The position numbers and the translations under genes were made by a program. The notes beneath the pieces are model-generated. The model made no database searches. It saw only the letters and a program-made list of their open reading frames with translations, and had not been told where the DNA came from. This document shows, in pieces, positions 1 to 5,359 of a stretch of 5,359 nucleotides of DNA. Numbering within the stretch: the first letter of the stretch is position 1; every line of letters begins with the position of its first letter. The DNA comes from an uncultured Allomuricauda sp. (lineage in GTDB: Bacteria > Bacteroidota > Bacteroidia > Flavobacteriales > Flavobacteriaceae): contig CALDPL010000258.1 of NCBI GenBank assembly GCA_937911965.1, forward strand, positions 1-5,359, written 5' to 3'.

Positions 1-40
1 TTAGAATATTAATTTACTTTATTCCTATGTTTTCTTGAGT

Positions 41-2344
41 ATGCTCGCAAAAAGAATCTTTCTTCTTTGTCTATTAACGCTTGGCATTAGCGCGCAGGTT
101 TACAGTCAAAAGGTGGCCCTGGTGCTAAGTGGTGGTGGCGCTAAAGGCCTTGCACATGTGGGTGTACTACGGGCACTTGAGGAAAACGAAATTCCTATAG
201 ACTACATTCTGGGAACTTCTATGGGAGGTGTGGTAGGAGGATTCTATGCGGCTGGTTACTCACCCGATCAAATTCAGGAAATTATTTTATCAGATGATTT
301 TCAACGCTGGGTGAATGGGGTTCTGGGTGACAACTACAATTTTCATTATTTTAAAAGGGAAAATAATGCGTCCTGGATTACGGTAAATCTTGCTGTTGAT
401 TCAAGCTTGAATGCTACCCTCAACTCGAACCTTGCCAGTGATGTTGCCCTCAATTTTGCATTGGCAGAAATGCTGGCCGCTCAAAGTAAAAAAGCCAACT
501 ACGACTTCGATAGTTTGCTGGTTCCTTTCAGAGCCGTTGCATCCGATATCTTTACGCAAAATGAAATCGTATTAGAAAACGGTAACCTCAGCGATGCACT
601 TCGGGCTACTTTAAGCGTGCCTTTCTTTTACAGACCCATAAAAATTGACGAGAAATATCTGTTTGATGGAGGCATCTATAATAACTTCCCGATCAACGTG
701 GCAAAAGAGACTTTTGATCCGGATGTGATTATTGGTGTAAATGTGTCTTCAAAAAAGTATGAAACTTATCCTTTTGAGGAGGATGATAAACTCATAAGAC
801 AGTCGTTGCTTTTTATGCTGATGAACAAGACCGACATCAGCCTTTTAGACTCCAGCGATATTTATATTGAGCCCAACCTCGGCAACTACAGTTCGCTTGA
901 CTTTAGTTTTGCACAAAGTATCAGTGACAGTGGATACGTTGAAACGCAAAGACAAATGGATTCAATCTTCCAAAAAATAGAAAGAAGGGTATCCTGTGAA
1001 GAAGTTGGGAAGAAAAGGCTGGACTTTAACCTTGATCTGGATCCGCTCAAGTTTAAAAGTATCGGTCTGGTGGGCTTTAAATCGAAGCAACGGGGCTATA
1101 TACGAAGCCTGTTTAATATTAATAAGGAAACGTTAAGCATTCATGATATTAAGTCAGGCTATTACAAATTAGCATCGGAAGAATATTTTAAAGACATCTA
1201 CCCGCGAATTCAGTTTGATACTGCATCCAATGCCTATAAATTCGATTTATACGGTCGACCCCGCGACTACCTGAATGTAGAGTTTGGTGGAAACCTGGCC
1301 TCCAGAAGCATTAGCCAAATATTCCTGGGCTTAAACTTCAGCCATTTTAACAGGATATTGTTTAACCACAGTTTCAATTTCTACACCGGCAGATTTTACC
1401 AATCCGTACAGGCAAAATCCAGAATTAATGCTCCGCTTAAGTTTCAGTTTTATCTTGAACCGGAGTTTACATACAACCATTGGGATTATCTGAGTGCCAA
1501 CGAAGTCTTTATAGAAGAAAAATCACCCACTATCATTAAAAGAACGGATAGAAAAGCCGGGCTGAATGTCGGATTCCCGATTGGCACAAAAGGTAAATTG
1601 ATTGCCTCTGCCGGCTATATAAACAATATTGACAGATTCAGCAATAACCTTGATCTTGTTTCAACCGATACGCTGGATGAAGTAAGGCTAAAAGGATACC
1701 GTTACTCGCTTAATTTCAGCAAAAGCAGCTTGAATAGAAAGCAATATGCTTCGTCAGGGGGCGATATTTATTTATCCCTCGACTATTTCGACTTGCTGGA
1801 GAGATATAACCCGGGGAACACATCAACGGTAAAAAATGAATTAGAAGAGCTTCGAAGGTGGCTCAGACTAAAGGTAAAAGTGGAGAAGTACTTCAAAACC
1901 GGCTGGTATAGCTATGGTTATCTGGTTGAGTCTGTAGTATCCAATCAGCCATTGCTTACGAACTTTAAAGCATCAAAAATGAATGCTTCGGCATTTCATC
2001 CGCTAAATGATAGTAAAACCTTATTTCTCCCACATTTTTACTCCTTCAATTATGGCGCGGTGGGTCTAAGAAATGTTTTCAGTATCAAAAGAAACCTCGA
2101 CTTTCGCTTAGAGGGATACCTCTTTAAGCCTTTTCAGGAAATTAAACAACAAGCTGATAGCCAGGATCCTGTATTTCAGGAAGACTGGGAAAAGGTTTAC
2201 TTTAGTGCTTCCTCCGCACTTGTATTTCATAGTCCTGTAGGTCCTATTGCGCTTAGTCTGAATTATTACGATGATCCCCAACACAGGTGGGGTGTATTGT
2301 TGCATATTGGCTACACTATCTTCAACAAGCGTTCATTGGAATAG
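41..2344 (+). CDS. Patatin-like phospholipase with POTRA-like segment and C-terminal outer-membrane beta-barrel (type Vd, PlpD-like)
   Basis: Predicted exported lipid acyl hydrolase of 767 residues. Residues 1-23 form a signal peptide: positive LAKR, a hydrophobic core, and likely cleavage after VYS or SQ. The patatin domain spans about 24-240. It shows the glycine-rich oxyanion-hole motif GGGAKG (31-36), the nucleophile elbow GTSMG with Ser60, and the DGG motif with Asp209, so the Ser-Asp dyad is intact. A POTRA-like segment follows (about 335-405), then from about 410 to the end alternating polar/aromatic strands typical of a Bacteroidota outer-membrane barrel; the last strand ends in GYTIF plus a six-residue tail. 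In the family (PlpD, FplA) the barrel anchors or exports the lipase domain. Whether this protein is surface-exposed, released or periplasmic cannot be told. ATG at 41 is preferred to TTG at 35, because it leaves a normal signal peptide; an in-frame TAG at 2-4 rules out a longer form. It is convergent with the primase gene and AT-rich, so probably host chromosome. Confidence 0.93.
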   Translation: MLAKRIFLLCLLTLGISAQVYSQKVALVLSGGGAKGLAHVGVLRALEENEIPIDYILGTSMGGVVGGFYAAGYSPDQIQEIILSDDFQRWVNGVLGDNYNFHYFKRENNASWITVNLAVDSSLNATLNSNLASDVALNFALAEMLAAQSKKANYDFDSLLVPFRAVASDIFTQNEIVLENGNLSDALRATLSVPFFYRPIKIDEKYLFDGGIYNNFPINVAKETFDPDVIIGVNVSSKKYETYPFEEDDKLIRQSLLFMLMNKTDISLLDSSDIYIEPNLGNYSSLDFSFAQSISDSGYVETQRQMDSIFQKIERRVSCEEVGKKRLDFNLDLDPLKFKSIGLVGFKSKQRGYIRSLFNINKETLSIHDIKSGYYKLASEEYFKDIYPRIQFDTASNAYKFDLYGRPRDYLNVEFGGNLASRSISQIFLGLNFSHFNRILFNHSFNFYTGRFYQSVQAKSRINAPLKFQFYLEPEFTYNHWDYLSANEVFIEEKSPTIIKRTDRKAGLNVGFPIGTKGKLIASAGYINNIDRFSNNLDLVSTDTLDEVRLKGYRYSLNFSKSSLNRKQYASSGGDIYLSLDYFDLLERYNPGNTSTVKNELEELRRWLRLKVKVEKYFKTGWYSYGYLVESVVSNQPLLTNFKASKMNASAFHPLNDSKTLFLPHFYSFNYGAVGLRNVFSIKRNLDFRLEGYLFKPFQEIKQQADSQDPVFQEDWEKVYFSASSALVFHSPVGPIALSLNYYDDPQHRWGVLLHIGYTIFNKRSLE

Positions 2345-2447
2345 TCCCCGCTGCCATAAATTTTCCATTTTGTATAACTTATTGCCGAATTTTGAGTACT
2401 TGAAATAGGAACAATTTAAATTATGGCCAAATTTTACGTTTTCCTTT
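2345..2447. other. AT-rich convergent intergenic gap, probable element/chromosome junction zone
   Basis: This 103-base gap separates the 3' end of the patatin gene from the 3' end of the primase gene on the other strand. It is strongly AT-rich, like the patatin side. It contains a perfect ten-base palindrome AATTTAAATT (2413-2422) but no hairpin followed by a T run, so no classical terminator is seen for either gene. No open reading frame here looks real. The junction between host DNA and the mobile element is inferred to lie here or slightly to the right, inside the primase tail. No attachment-site repeat can be shown because the far end of the element is outside the window. Confidence 0.5.
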
Positions 2448-3404
2448 TCATCGTTTTTTTTCTTTGCGACCAACGGGAGCAAAGCAAGATTGTTTTTGTG
2501 GCAACAAAAACACATCTTGAATTCCCTGCCCACCCGCTTTCTTTGTGCGCTCCATGAGCCATTGGTTCATGTCCTTGTGGTCCTTGTAAAGGACGGACCG
2601 ATCCCTGCAGTCGCTGTGGTCTGCCATAAGGTCCCGTGCGGTTTGCCGCCCACTGGAATCGTTGTCCAAATAGAGTTCCACGCTTTGGTATCCCTTAATG
2701 GCCGCCATCGCCCGTTCTGCAAATGCGGTGGAGTTCAGTACCAGAAAATCACATTCCGCATCCAGGTCACTGTTCCACTGCAGAAGCGACAAAAGGTCGA
2801 ACATCCCCTCGGTGACGATCAGGGTCCCTTTCCCGTTTTTGATATGGGAAAGGTCCTTGGGGGAGCTGGAGTTCTTATAGTATTTGTTGCGCAGCTCCCA
2901 CCCCCCGGAGCGATTTTTCAGTCCGATCGCGAAATAGGGCTTTCCATTGAGTTCATAATGGACTTCCTTGACCAGTTTGCGGGCGGTCTCCGGGGAGATG
3001 CCCCGCGATCTCAGATAGCCCTTCAATGCGGCATGGTCCAGTTCCTGGACCTTGATCACGCTTATTTTGGATTCCCGGTCGTTTGTTGGAACGGGCCGCC
3101 GGTGAACAGAAAAAGAGGGAAGGTCCCCTTCCAGCCACTCCAAAGCTTCCCTTACGGACGAGCTGTTGACCAGGCAGACCAGGTCGATCACATTCCCACC
3201 GGTTCCCGCTCCGTGGTCGTACCATCGGTTGAGTTTTTTGGACAGCTTGAAAGAGGCTTGGGTCTCCGACCTGAGGGGGCTCAGGAACCAAGCTTCTTTT
3301 TCCGTTGATTTGGTCGGAAAGTGCCCGAGCCTGGCCAGCACCGCTTCTATGGCCAGGGTCCGGGCTCTTTCACAGGTCAATTTGTTTGTTGTTTTTCTTT
3401 TCAT
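2448..3404 (-). CDS. Toprim domain primase-like protein with degenerate CHC2-type N-terminal domain
   Basis: A 318-residue DnaG-superfamily protein of the short type found in Bacteroidota mobile elements; predicted to make primers for replication of the element. Residues about 37-75 align by pattern with the CHC2 primase zinc finger (WFLSPLRSETQASFK, then WYDHGAGTGGNVIDLV), but the zinc-binding Cys and His positions are replaced. The Toprim core follows: LIVTEGMFD with Glu199, and LYLDNDSSG with Asp247 and Asp249, the expected acidic metal-binding residues. YKDHKDMNQWL (273-283) is a conserved closing motif by recollection of the family. The last 20 or so residues, ending RKEKKR, are low-complexity and come from a hairpin-rich, A-rich stretch, so the native C-terminus may have been altered at the element boundary. 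ATG at 3404 is the only ATG start in this open frame; an AGGAGG lies 22 bases upstream, too far to matter. It is the last gene of the module, after the VapE-type gene. G+C is much higher than in the patatin gene. Confidence 0.88.
   Translation of the reverse strand: MKRKTTNKLTCERARTLAIEAVLARLGHFPTKSTEKEAWFLSPLRSETQASFKLSKKLNRWYDHGAGTGGNVIDLVCLVNSSSVREALEWLEGDLPSFSVHRRPVPTNDRESKISVIKVQELDHAALKGYLRSRGISPETARKLVKEVHYELNGKPYFAIGLKNRSGGWELRNKYYKNSSSPKDLSHIKNGKGTLIVTEGMFDLLSLLQWNSDLDAECDFLVLNSTAFAERAMAAIKGYQSVELYLDNDSSGRQTARDLMADHSDCRDRSVLYKDHKDMNQWLMERTKKAGGQGIQDVFLLPQKQSCFAPVGRKEKKR
2462..2484. repeat. Small inverted repeat abutting the larger primase-tail hairpin
   Basis: CTTTGC (2462-2467) and GCAAAG (2479-2484) form a perfect 6-bp stem around an 11-base loop. 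The repeat ends exactly where the larger hairpin 2485-2519 begins. On the plus strand it is preceded by eight Ts (2454-2461), which is the wrong side for an intrinsic terminator of the patatin transcript. For the primase transcript it would be followed by As. Function unknown. Confidence 0.5.
2485..2519. repeat. 15-bp inverted repeat with one bulged base (hairpin) inside the primase 3' end
   Basis: The left arm 2485-2499 (CAAGATTGTTTTTGT) and right arm 2504-2519 pair over 15 base pairs around the four-base loop GGCA. The only imperfection is one bulged C at 2513. The hairpin covers about residues 296-307 of the primase. No T run follows on either strand, so it is not a standard intrinsic terminator. 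It sits at the G+C transition between element and host DNA. Candidate roles are an element-end recombination or binding site, a single-strand hairpin for replication or transfer, or an RNA 3'-end stabiliser. The pairing is seen in the sequence; the role is inference. Confidence 0.75.
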
Positions 3405-3470
3405 CAGTGGTTCTTTTTTTGTCTTTCCTCCTACCTTCTTACCAAGGCCCCATAAATACAGGCCCTTTCG

Positions 3471-3488
3471 ATTGGGTCGGTTCCCAAT
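3471..3488. repeat. 6-bp hairpin in the VapE-primase gap
   Basis: ATTGGG (3471-3476) and CCCAAT (3483-3488) form a perfect inverted repeat around a six-base loop. It lies in the candidate origin region, between the outer and central GGTAR copies. It could act in the RNA leader of the primase gene, or as a binding site in DNA. No T run follows it. Confidence 0.5.
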
Positions 3489-3529
3489 TTCAAGTTACCT
3501 GTCCTGCCCCAATGGGTAGGTTGGGTAAG

Positions 3530-3565
3530 CTTAAGGTAAGATGGGGTCCATACATCCTACCTAAG
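3530..3565. repeat. Imperfect inverted repeat in the VapE-primase gap
   Basis: CTTAAGGTA (3530-3538) and TACCTAAG (3558-3565) pair over eight bases with one extra A in the left arm. Each arm contains one GGTAR copy, so the two GGTAR words face each other. A second possible stem, ATGGGG (3541-3546) with CCCCAT (3571-3576), interlocks with it, and the two could not both form as simple hairpins. Confidence 0.4.
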
Positions 3566-3616
3566 ATGTGCCCCATGGTCGTTGGCCCCGTTCCATTCCA
3601 GGTAATATGGTCGGTG

Positions 3617-4819
3617 CTATCCATCATTTTTTTTGGATTCCAGTTCCCAGGGTGAATCCACAAAGAGGGGCCGGGCCAAATAGCCATAGACCTGCCGTTT
3701 GGGATGTTTCACTTTCTGGAACCCAAAGCCGGCCAGTGCCCGGCCGATGTTGATGTGGTTCAACCGAAGGTTCAGGCCCGCCATGGCCACCATGACATCG
3801 GAGGCGGTCCTGAAGTCTTTCGGGTCGCTCGACTTTTCATAGTACTTGGCCACGGTTTCCTGCTCCGAGGTCAATTTGGTGTATTTCTTGTTGCGTTCCT
3901 CGTTCTCCCGGATATCCCTGATCGAGAGTTCGGGGTTGAAGGTGGGGTCAAAGTAGGCCAGATGATGGGCCTGGGACCAAACCTTGTTTATGTCCATTTC
4001 CTTGGAGTACCCAAAATCGATTTTCCCCTTGAGCTCAAAGCACAGCCACCGCACCGACCCCGTTTCATCGTTCAAAAAGGAGGACATGTTGGTGCTCCCC
4101 ATAAAGGAACAGATCCTGGGCAGGGTGGTGTTCTTGCGGTCGTAGGGCAGGCGTTCGTTGATAAAGGTTTTGGAGAAGAAGGATTTCAGGGCATTGACGT
4201 CCTTTCTGGAAAGTACGGCCAGCTCGTCCAGGTTGTAGAGAAAGTTGCGGCAGAGCTGTATCCGGGCATCCTTGTCGTTGCTGATGTCCTCGGCCATGTA
4301 TTCCGCGAGCTCGGGCGGGCAGAGAAAGCGGCACCATGTGGATTTCCCGGAGTTCTGGCCCTGATGCGACAGCACGAAGGCCTGTTTGTTGAAGTAGTTC
4401 TTCTCCAGGGCACATTTTATGGTGCGCACCAGCCATTTCTTGAAATGGTGGTCAAAGGCCTCCCGCTCGTAAATCGGCACATAGGAGGCGAGTTTCAGGA
4501 TATGGTCCTCCCCGTCCCATTTGGGAACCCCTTCAAAGTATTCCTTGATGGGGTTGAATTTGGGGATCCATTCGGAACGGATCAGTATCTCCAGTTTCCC
4601 GTTGGGAATTTCGATGCCCGCCTTGGTCAGTTCGATGATCAGGGAGTTCAGGTTCAGGTACTGCCATTCCATGGAGCCTTTGAGGGCGATCTGGAAGTCG
4701 TGCGATATTTCGTTATAGGTGATATCGTACTTGGCCCCCAGATATTCCATGGCATAGTCATAGACCGTCTTTTTCTTGGGGTCCTCCACATTGTAGAGCC
4801 CCGGAATGGTATCCTTCAT
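3617..4819 (-). CDS. VapE-type (virulence-associated E) SF3-like ATPase/helicase
   Basis: A 400-residue P-loop ATPase of the VapE family, predicted to act as replicative helicase or initiator of the mobile element. The N-terminal part (1-100) includes WIPKFNPIKEYFEGVPKWDG, typical of the entry to a VapE domain. Walker A is GQNSGKST (154-161). Walker B is FLYNLDE (193-199, Asp198-Glu199). A sensor-like motif C is GSTN (241-244), and GSVRW with Arg257 is the likely arginine finger. All core residues are intact. Residues about 335-388 look like a C-terminal winged-helix domain (ASDVMVAMAG, then INIGRALAGFGFQKV) that could bind DNA. The start follows the HTH gene stop by 11 bases, so the two are probably co-transcribed. 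The protein is a stand-alone ATPase with the primase on a separate gene; some relatives have both in one chain. The alternative reading, a phage-type primase/helicase remnant, fits the same motifs. Confidence 0.9.
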   Translation of the reverse strand: MKDTIPGLYNVEDPKKKTVYDYAMEYLGAKYDITYNEISHDFQIALKGSMEWQYLNLNSLIIELTKAGIEIPNGKLEILIRSEWIPKFNPIKEYFEGVPKWDGEDHILKLASYVPIYEREAFDHHFKKWLVRTIKCALEKNYFNKQAFVLSHQGQNSGKSTWCRFLCPPELAEYMAEDISNDKDARIQLCRNFLYNLDELAVLSRKDVNALKSFFSKTFINERLPYDRKNTTLPRICSFMGSTNMSSFLNDETGSVRWLCFELKGKIDFGYSKEMDINKVWSQAHHLAYFDPTFNPELSIRDIRENEERNKKYTKLTSEQETVAKYYEKSSDPKDFRTASDVMVAMAGLNLRLNHINIGRALAGFGFQKVKHPKRQVYGYLARPLFVDSPWELESKKNDG

Positions 4820-4830
4820 TACCCTTCGGT

Positions 4831-5151
4831 TTATCTTCTGTTTTTCAAGAGCTGTTCATTGAATTTCTGTTCGAGAAATTCATCGGATACATCCGGTTTG
4901 CCCAAAAGCCAGTCATCTATCCTGTCCTTTTCAAAAAAGAGTTTTCTGATTTCCCTATTGTCCCCTTTTGGGATAAGGTTGAGTCTGGAAAGTTTGTAGA
5001 TGGTGCTTTCGGACATGCCGGTATAGAGCACCAGGTCCTCCAGGTTCAGGACCTTTTTGTTAAAGGCCATCAAGGTTTTTATTTCCTTTAGCAATTCGAT
5101 GACCGGTGTGTCCTCATTCGTACTGTACATTGTGTTCGTTTGCTCATTCAT
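4831..5151 (-). CDS. Helix-turn-helix DNA-binding protein (excisionase/AlpA/MerR-like HTH_17 type)
   Basis: A 106-residue protein with a winged HTH of the kind used by excisionases and AlpA-like activators. The recognisable core is residues 34-85: LNLEDLVLYTGMSESTIYKLSRLNLIPKG, then a wing (REIRKLFFEKDRIDDWLLGKP). In this family the first helices and wing contact DNA, and the protein either bends DNA for excision or regulates the element's genes. It has a polar N-terminal extension (1-18) and a charged C-terminal helix (88-106, rich in E, K, N and Q). ATG at 5151 is taken as start; ATG at 5130 (Met8) is possible and would keep the whole domain. Its leader is A/T-rich without a Shine-Dalgarno site, normal for Bacteroidota. 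It is first in the HTH-VapE-primase module, which suggests a control role. Its base composition is closer to the host gene than that of its two downstream partners. Confidence 0.85.
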   Translation of the reverse strand: MNEQTNTMYSTNEDTPVIELLKEIKTLMAFNKKVLNLEDLVLYTGMSESTIYKLSRLNLIPKGDNREIRKLFFEKDRIDDWLLGKPDVSDEFLEQKFNEQLLKNRR

Positions 5152-5166
5152 AATTTCAAGTTTTAA

Positions 5167-5202
5167 AAATCAAATGATGGGCAAAATGCCTATTACTGAT
5201 TT
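5167..5202. promoter_or_regulatory. Imperfect dyad next to the HTH start, possible operator
   Basis: AAATCA (5167-5172) and TGATTT (5197-5202) are inverted, and the centre GGC-AAAAT-GCC (5180-5190) is an inner inverted repeat. Several flanking positions also match, with a few mismatches. The outer arms are 30 bases apart start to start and the dyad ends 16 bases before the HTH start codon. This would suit an operator for autoregulation by the HTH protein. It is too imperfect to be a strong RNA hairpin on the minus strand. Confidence 0.3.
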
Positions 5203-5244
5203 AAATTCAAGGGCTAAACTAGCTGGATGATACGTGAAGACATT

Positions 5245-5289
5245 AAAAAAAGGGGCATACACCCCCGTCTATTTTTGGATACCCCCTTT
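5245..5289 (-). terminator. Probable intrinsic terminator for a minus-strand gene entering from the right
   Basis: Read on the minus strand, AAAGGGG (5289-5283) pairs with CCCCTTT (5255-5249), and the T run continues to 5245. A tighter alternative is a GGGG-CCCC stem with a six- or seven-base loop ending at the same CCCC, followed by seven Ts (5251-5245). Either shape gives a G/C stem plus U tract ending transcription about 94 bases before the HTH start. It follows directly on the TAA stop (5290-5288) of the open stretch at the right edge. On the plus strand CCCCTTTATTTT could work too, so it may be bidirectional. Confidence 0.5.
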
Positions 5290-5359
5290 ATTTTGGAAAG
5301 CAGAGGGCGATTTTATCGGTAAAATGTTTGTCAGGGTGTTTTCTTAGGCCGTTGTTCGA
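5288..5359 (-). CDS. Possible 3' end of an unidentified gene cut by the window edge
   Basis: One minus-strand frame stays open from the right edge to a TAA at 5290-5288, giving 23 residues that end DKHFTDKIALCFPK. The other two minus frames stop within about 33 bases. A frame this short stays open by chance quite often, so the main support is the terminator-like hairpin immediately after the stop. The piece matches no family recognisable from so few residues. In related elements an integrase or another element gene could sit here, but nothing in the sequence shows that. Confidence 0.22.
   Translation of the reverse strand, partial: SNNGLRKHPDKHFTDKIALCFPK

Larger units (their letters stand above)
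3405..3616. repeat. Repeat-rich gap between the VapE and primase genes, candidate replication origin (iteron-like cluster)
   Basis: This 212-base gap has no convincing gene. The word GGTAR (R is A or G) occurs eight times: on plus at 3515-3519, 3524-3528, 3535-3539 and 3601-3605; on minus at 3431-3435, 3439-3443, 3495-3499 and 3557-3561. Most copies fit RGGTARN. The three central plus copies are 9 and 11 bases apart. Fewer than one copy would be expected by chance in a stretch this long. TTGGG/CCCAA words also occur four times as two inverted pairs (3472-3476 with 3483-3487, and 3508-3512 with 3521-3525). Short repeats in both orientations next to the gene for an SF3-type replication ATPase resemble the arrangement of satellite and plasmid origins. 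The origin role is inferred. Confidence 0.45.
2448..5359. mobile_element. Part of an integrated mobile element (replication module side); right end outside the window
   Basis: The HTH, VapE ATPase and Toprim primase genes lie in one direction and form the replication/control core seen in Bacteroidota integrative mobilizable elements and, in other phyla, in phage satellites of the SaPI/PICI type. G+C is clearly higher than in the neighbouring patatin gene. The left boundary is approximate (2345-2525). No integrase, relaxase, direct-repeat att site or cargo gene is visible, so the class (mobilizable element, satellite or remnant) is undecided. Confidence 0.6.
5152..5359. other. AT-rich control region upstream of the HTH gene
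   Basis: This 208-base stretch has no complete gene. It holds the leader of the HTH gene with an imperfect dyad, a terminator-like hairpin, a pair of ACCCCC direct repeats exactly 20 bases apart (5261-5266 and 5281-5286), and a short open stretch running in from the right edge on minus. No clear Bacteroidota promoter (TTTG and TAnnTTTG about 20 bases apart) for the HTH gene was found by eye. Confidence 0.5.

Noticed and set aside
2485..2519. Integron attC-like site or CRISPR repeat
   Set aside because: The bulged hairpin lacks the attC core-site consensus (RYYYAAC and GTTRRRY in the right places) and there is only one copy, so neither reading is supported.
2333..2533. 66-codon minus-strand frame across the primase tail, the gap and the patatin stop
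   Set aside because: It overlaps the ends of both real genes and crosses the composition break. The cysteines (CFCC) come from the hairpin sequence, not from a recognisable metal-binding motif.
2490..3308. Long plus-strand open frame (272 codons) opposite the primase gene
   Set aside because: It lies wholly antisense to a protein with clear Toprim motifs, has no domain-like pattern, and owes its length to the G+C-rich codons of the real gene.
3427..3432. AGGAGG on the minus strand upstream of the primase gene as ribosome binding site
   Set aside because: It is 22 bases from the ATG with no nearer start codon, and Bacteroidota translation does not depend on Shine-Dalgarno sites.
3490..3687. 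65-codon minus-strand frame spanning the VapE stop and the following gap
   Set aside because: It overlaps the VapE 3' end in another frame, has repetitive W/G/P-rich content from the repeat region, and shows no recognisable fold.
3704..4999. Long plus-strand open frame (431 codons) opposite the VapE and HTH genes
   Set aside because: It runs antisense across two real genes and their junction. Its translation is rich in G, V and P without motifs, as expected for a shadow of the VapE frame.
5270..5277. TATTTTTG, a match to the Bacteroidota -7 consensus TAnnTTTG on the plus strand
   Set aside because: No TTTG lies about 20 bases upstream, no plus-strand gene is visible downstream in the window, and it overlaps the terminator-like hairpin.

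Overview
The window looks like a piece of a Bacteroidota chromosome (Flavobacteriia or Cytophagia type) that carries part of an integrated mobile element. The evidence is the AT-rich patatin/outer-membrane-barrel gene, the A/T-rich gene leaders without Shine-Dalgarno sites, and a helix-turn-helix / VapE / Toprim-primase trio of the kind common in Bacteroidota integrative elements. None of this was checked by database search.

Layout: (1) 41-2344, plus strand: a host-type gene for an exported patatin-like phospholipase fused to a POTRA-like segment and a C-terminal outer-membrane beta-barrel (type Vd, PlpD-like architecture). (2) 2345-2447: an AT-rich convergent gap with no gene. (3) 5151 down to 2448, minus strand: a three-gene module, in transcription order a small HTH (excisionase/AlpA-like) gene, a VapE-type superfamily 3 ATPase/helicase gene 11 bases behind it, then, after a 212-base gap, a Toprim primase-like gene. 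(4) 5152-5359: an AT-rich control region with an imperfect dyad next to the HTH start, a probable intrinsic terminator, and the possible last codons of another minus-strand gene entering from the right edge.

The ATPase and primase genes are visibly richer in G+C than the patatin gene (sample lines: 35/60 G+C at 4321-4380 against 20/60 at 1321-1380), so the element was probably acquired. Its left boundary should lie near 2345-2525, where composition changes. The HTH protein probably controls the element. The VapE ATPase and primase probably replicate or prime the excised element. No integrase, relaxase or cargo gene is visible; they may lie to the right, outside the window.

The most interesting non-coding features are two. 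The gap between the ATPase and primase genes holds eight copies of the five-base word GGTAR in both orientations, plus paired TTGGG/CCCAA words, and is a candidate replication origin or protein-binding array. A 15-bp hairpin with one bulged base lies inside the 3' end of the primase gene, just where composition shifts.
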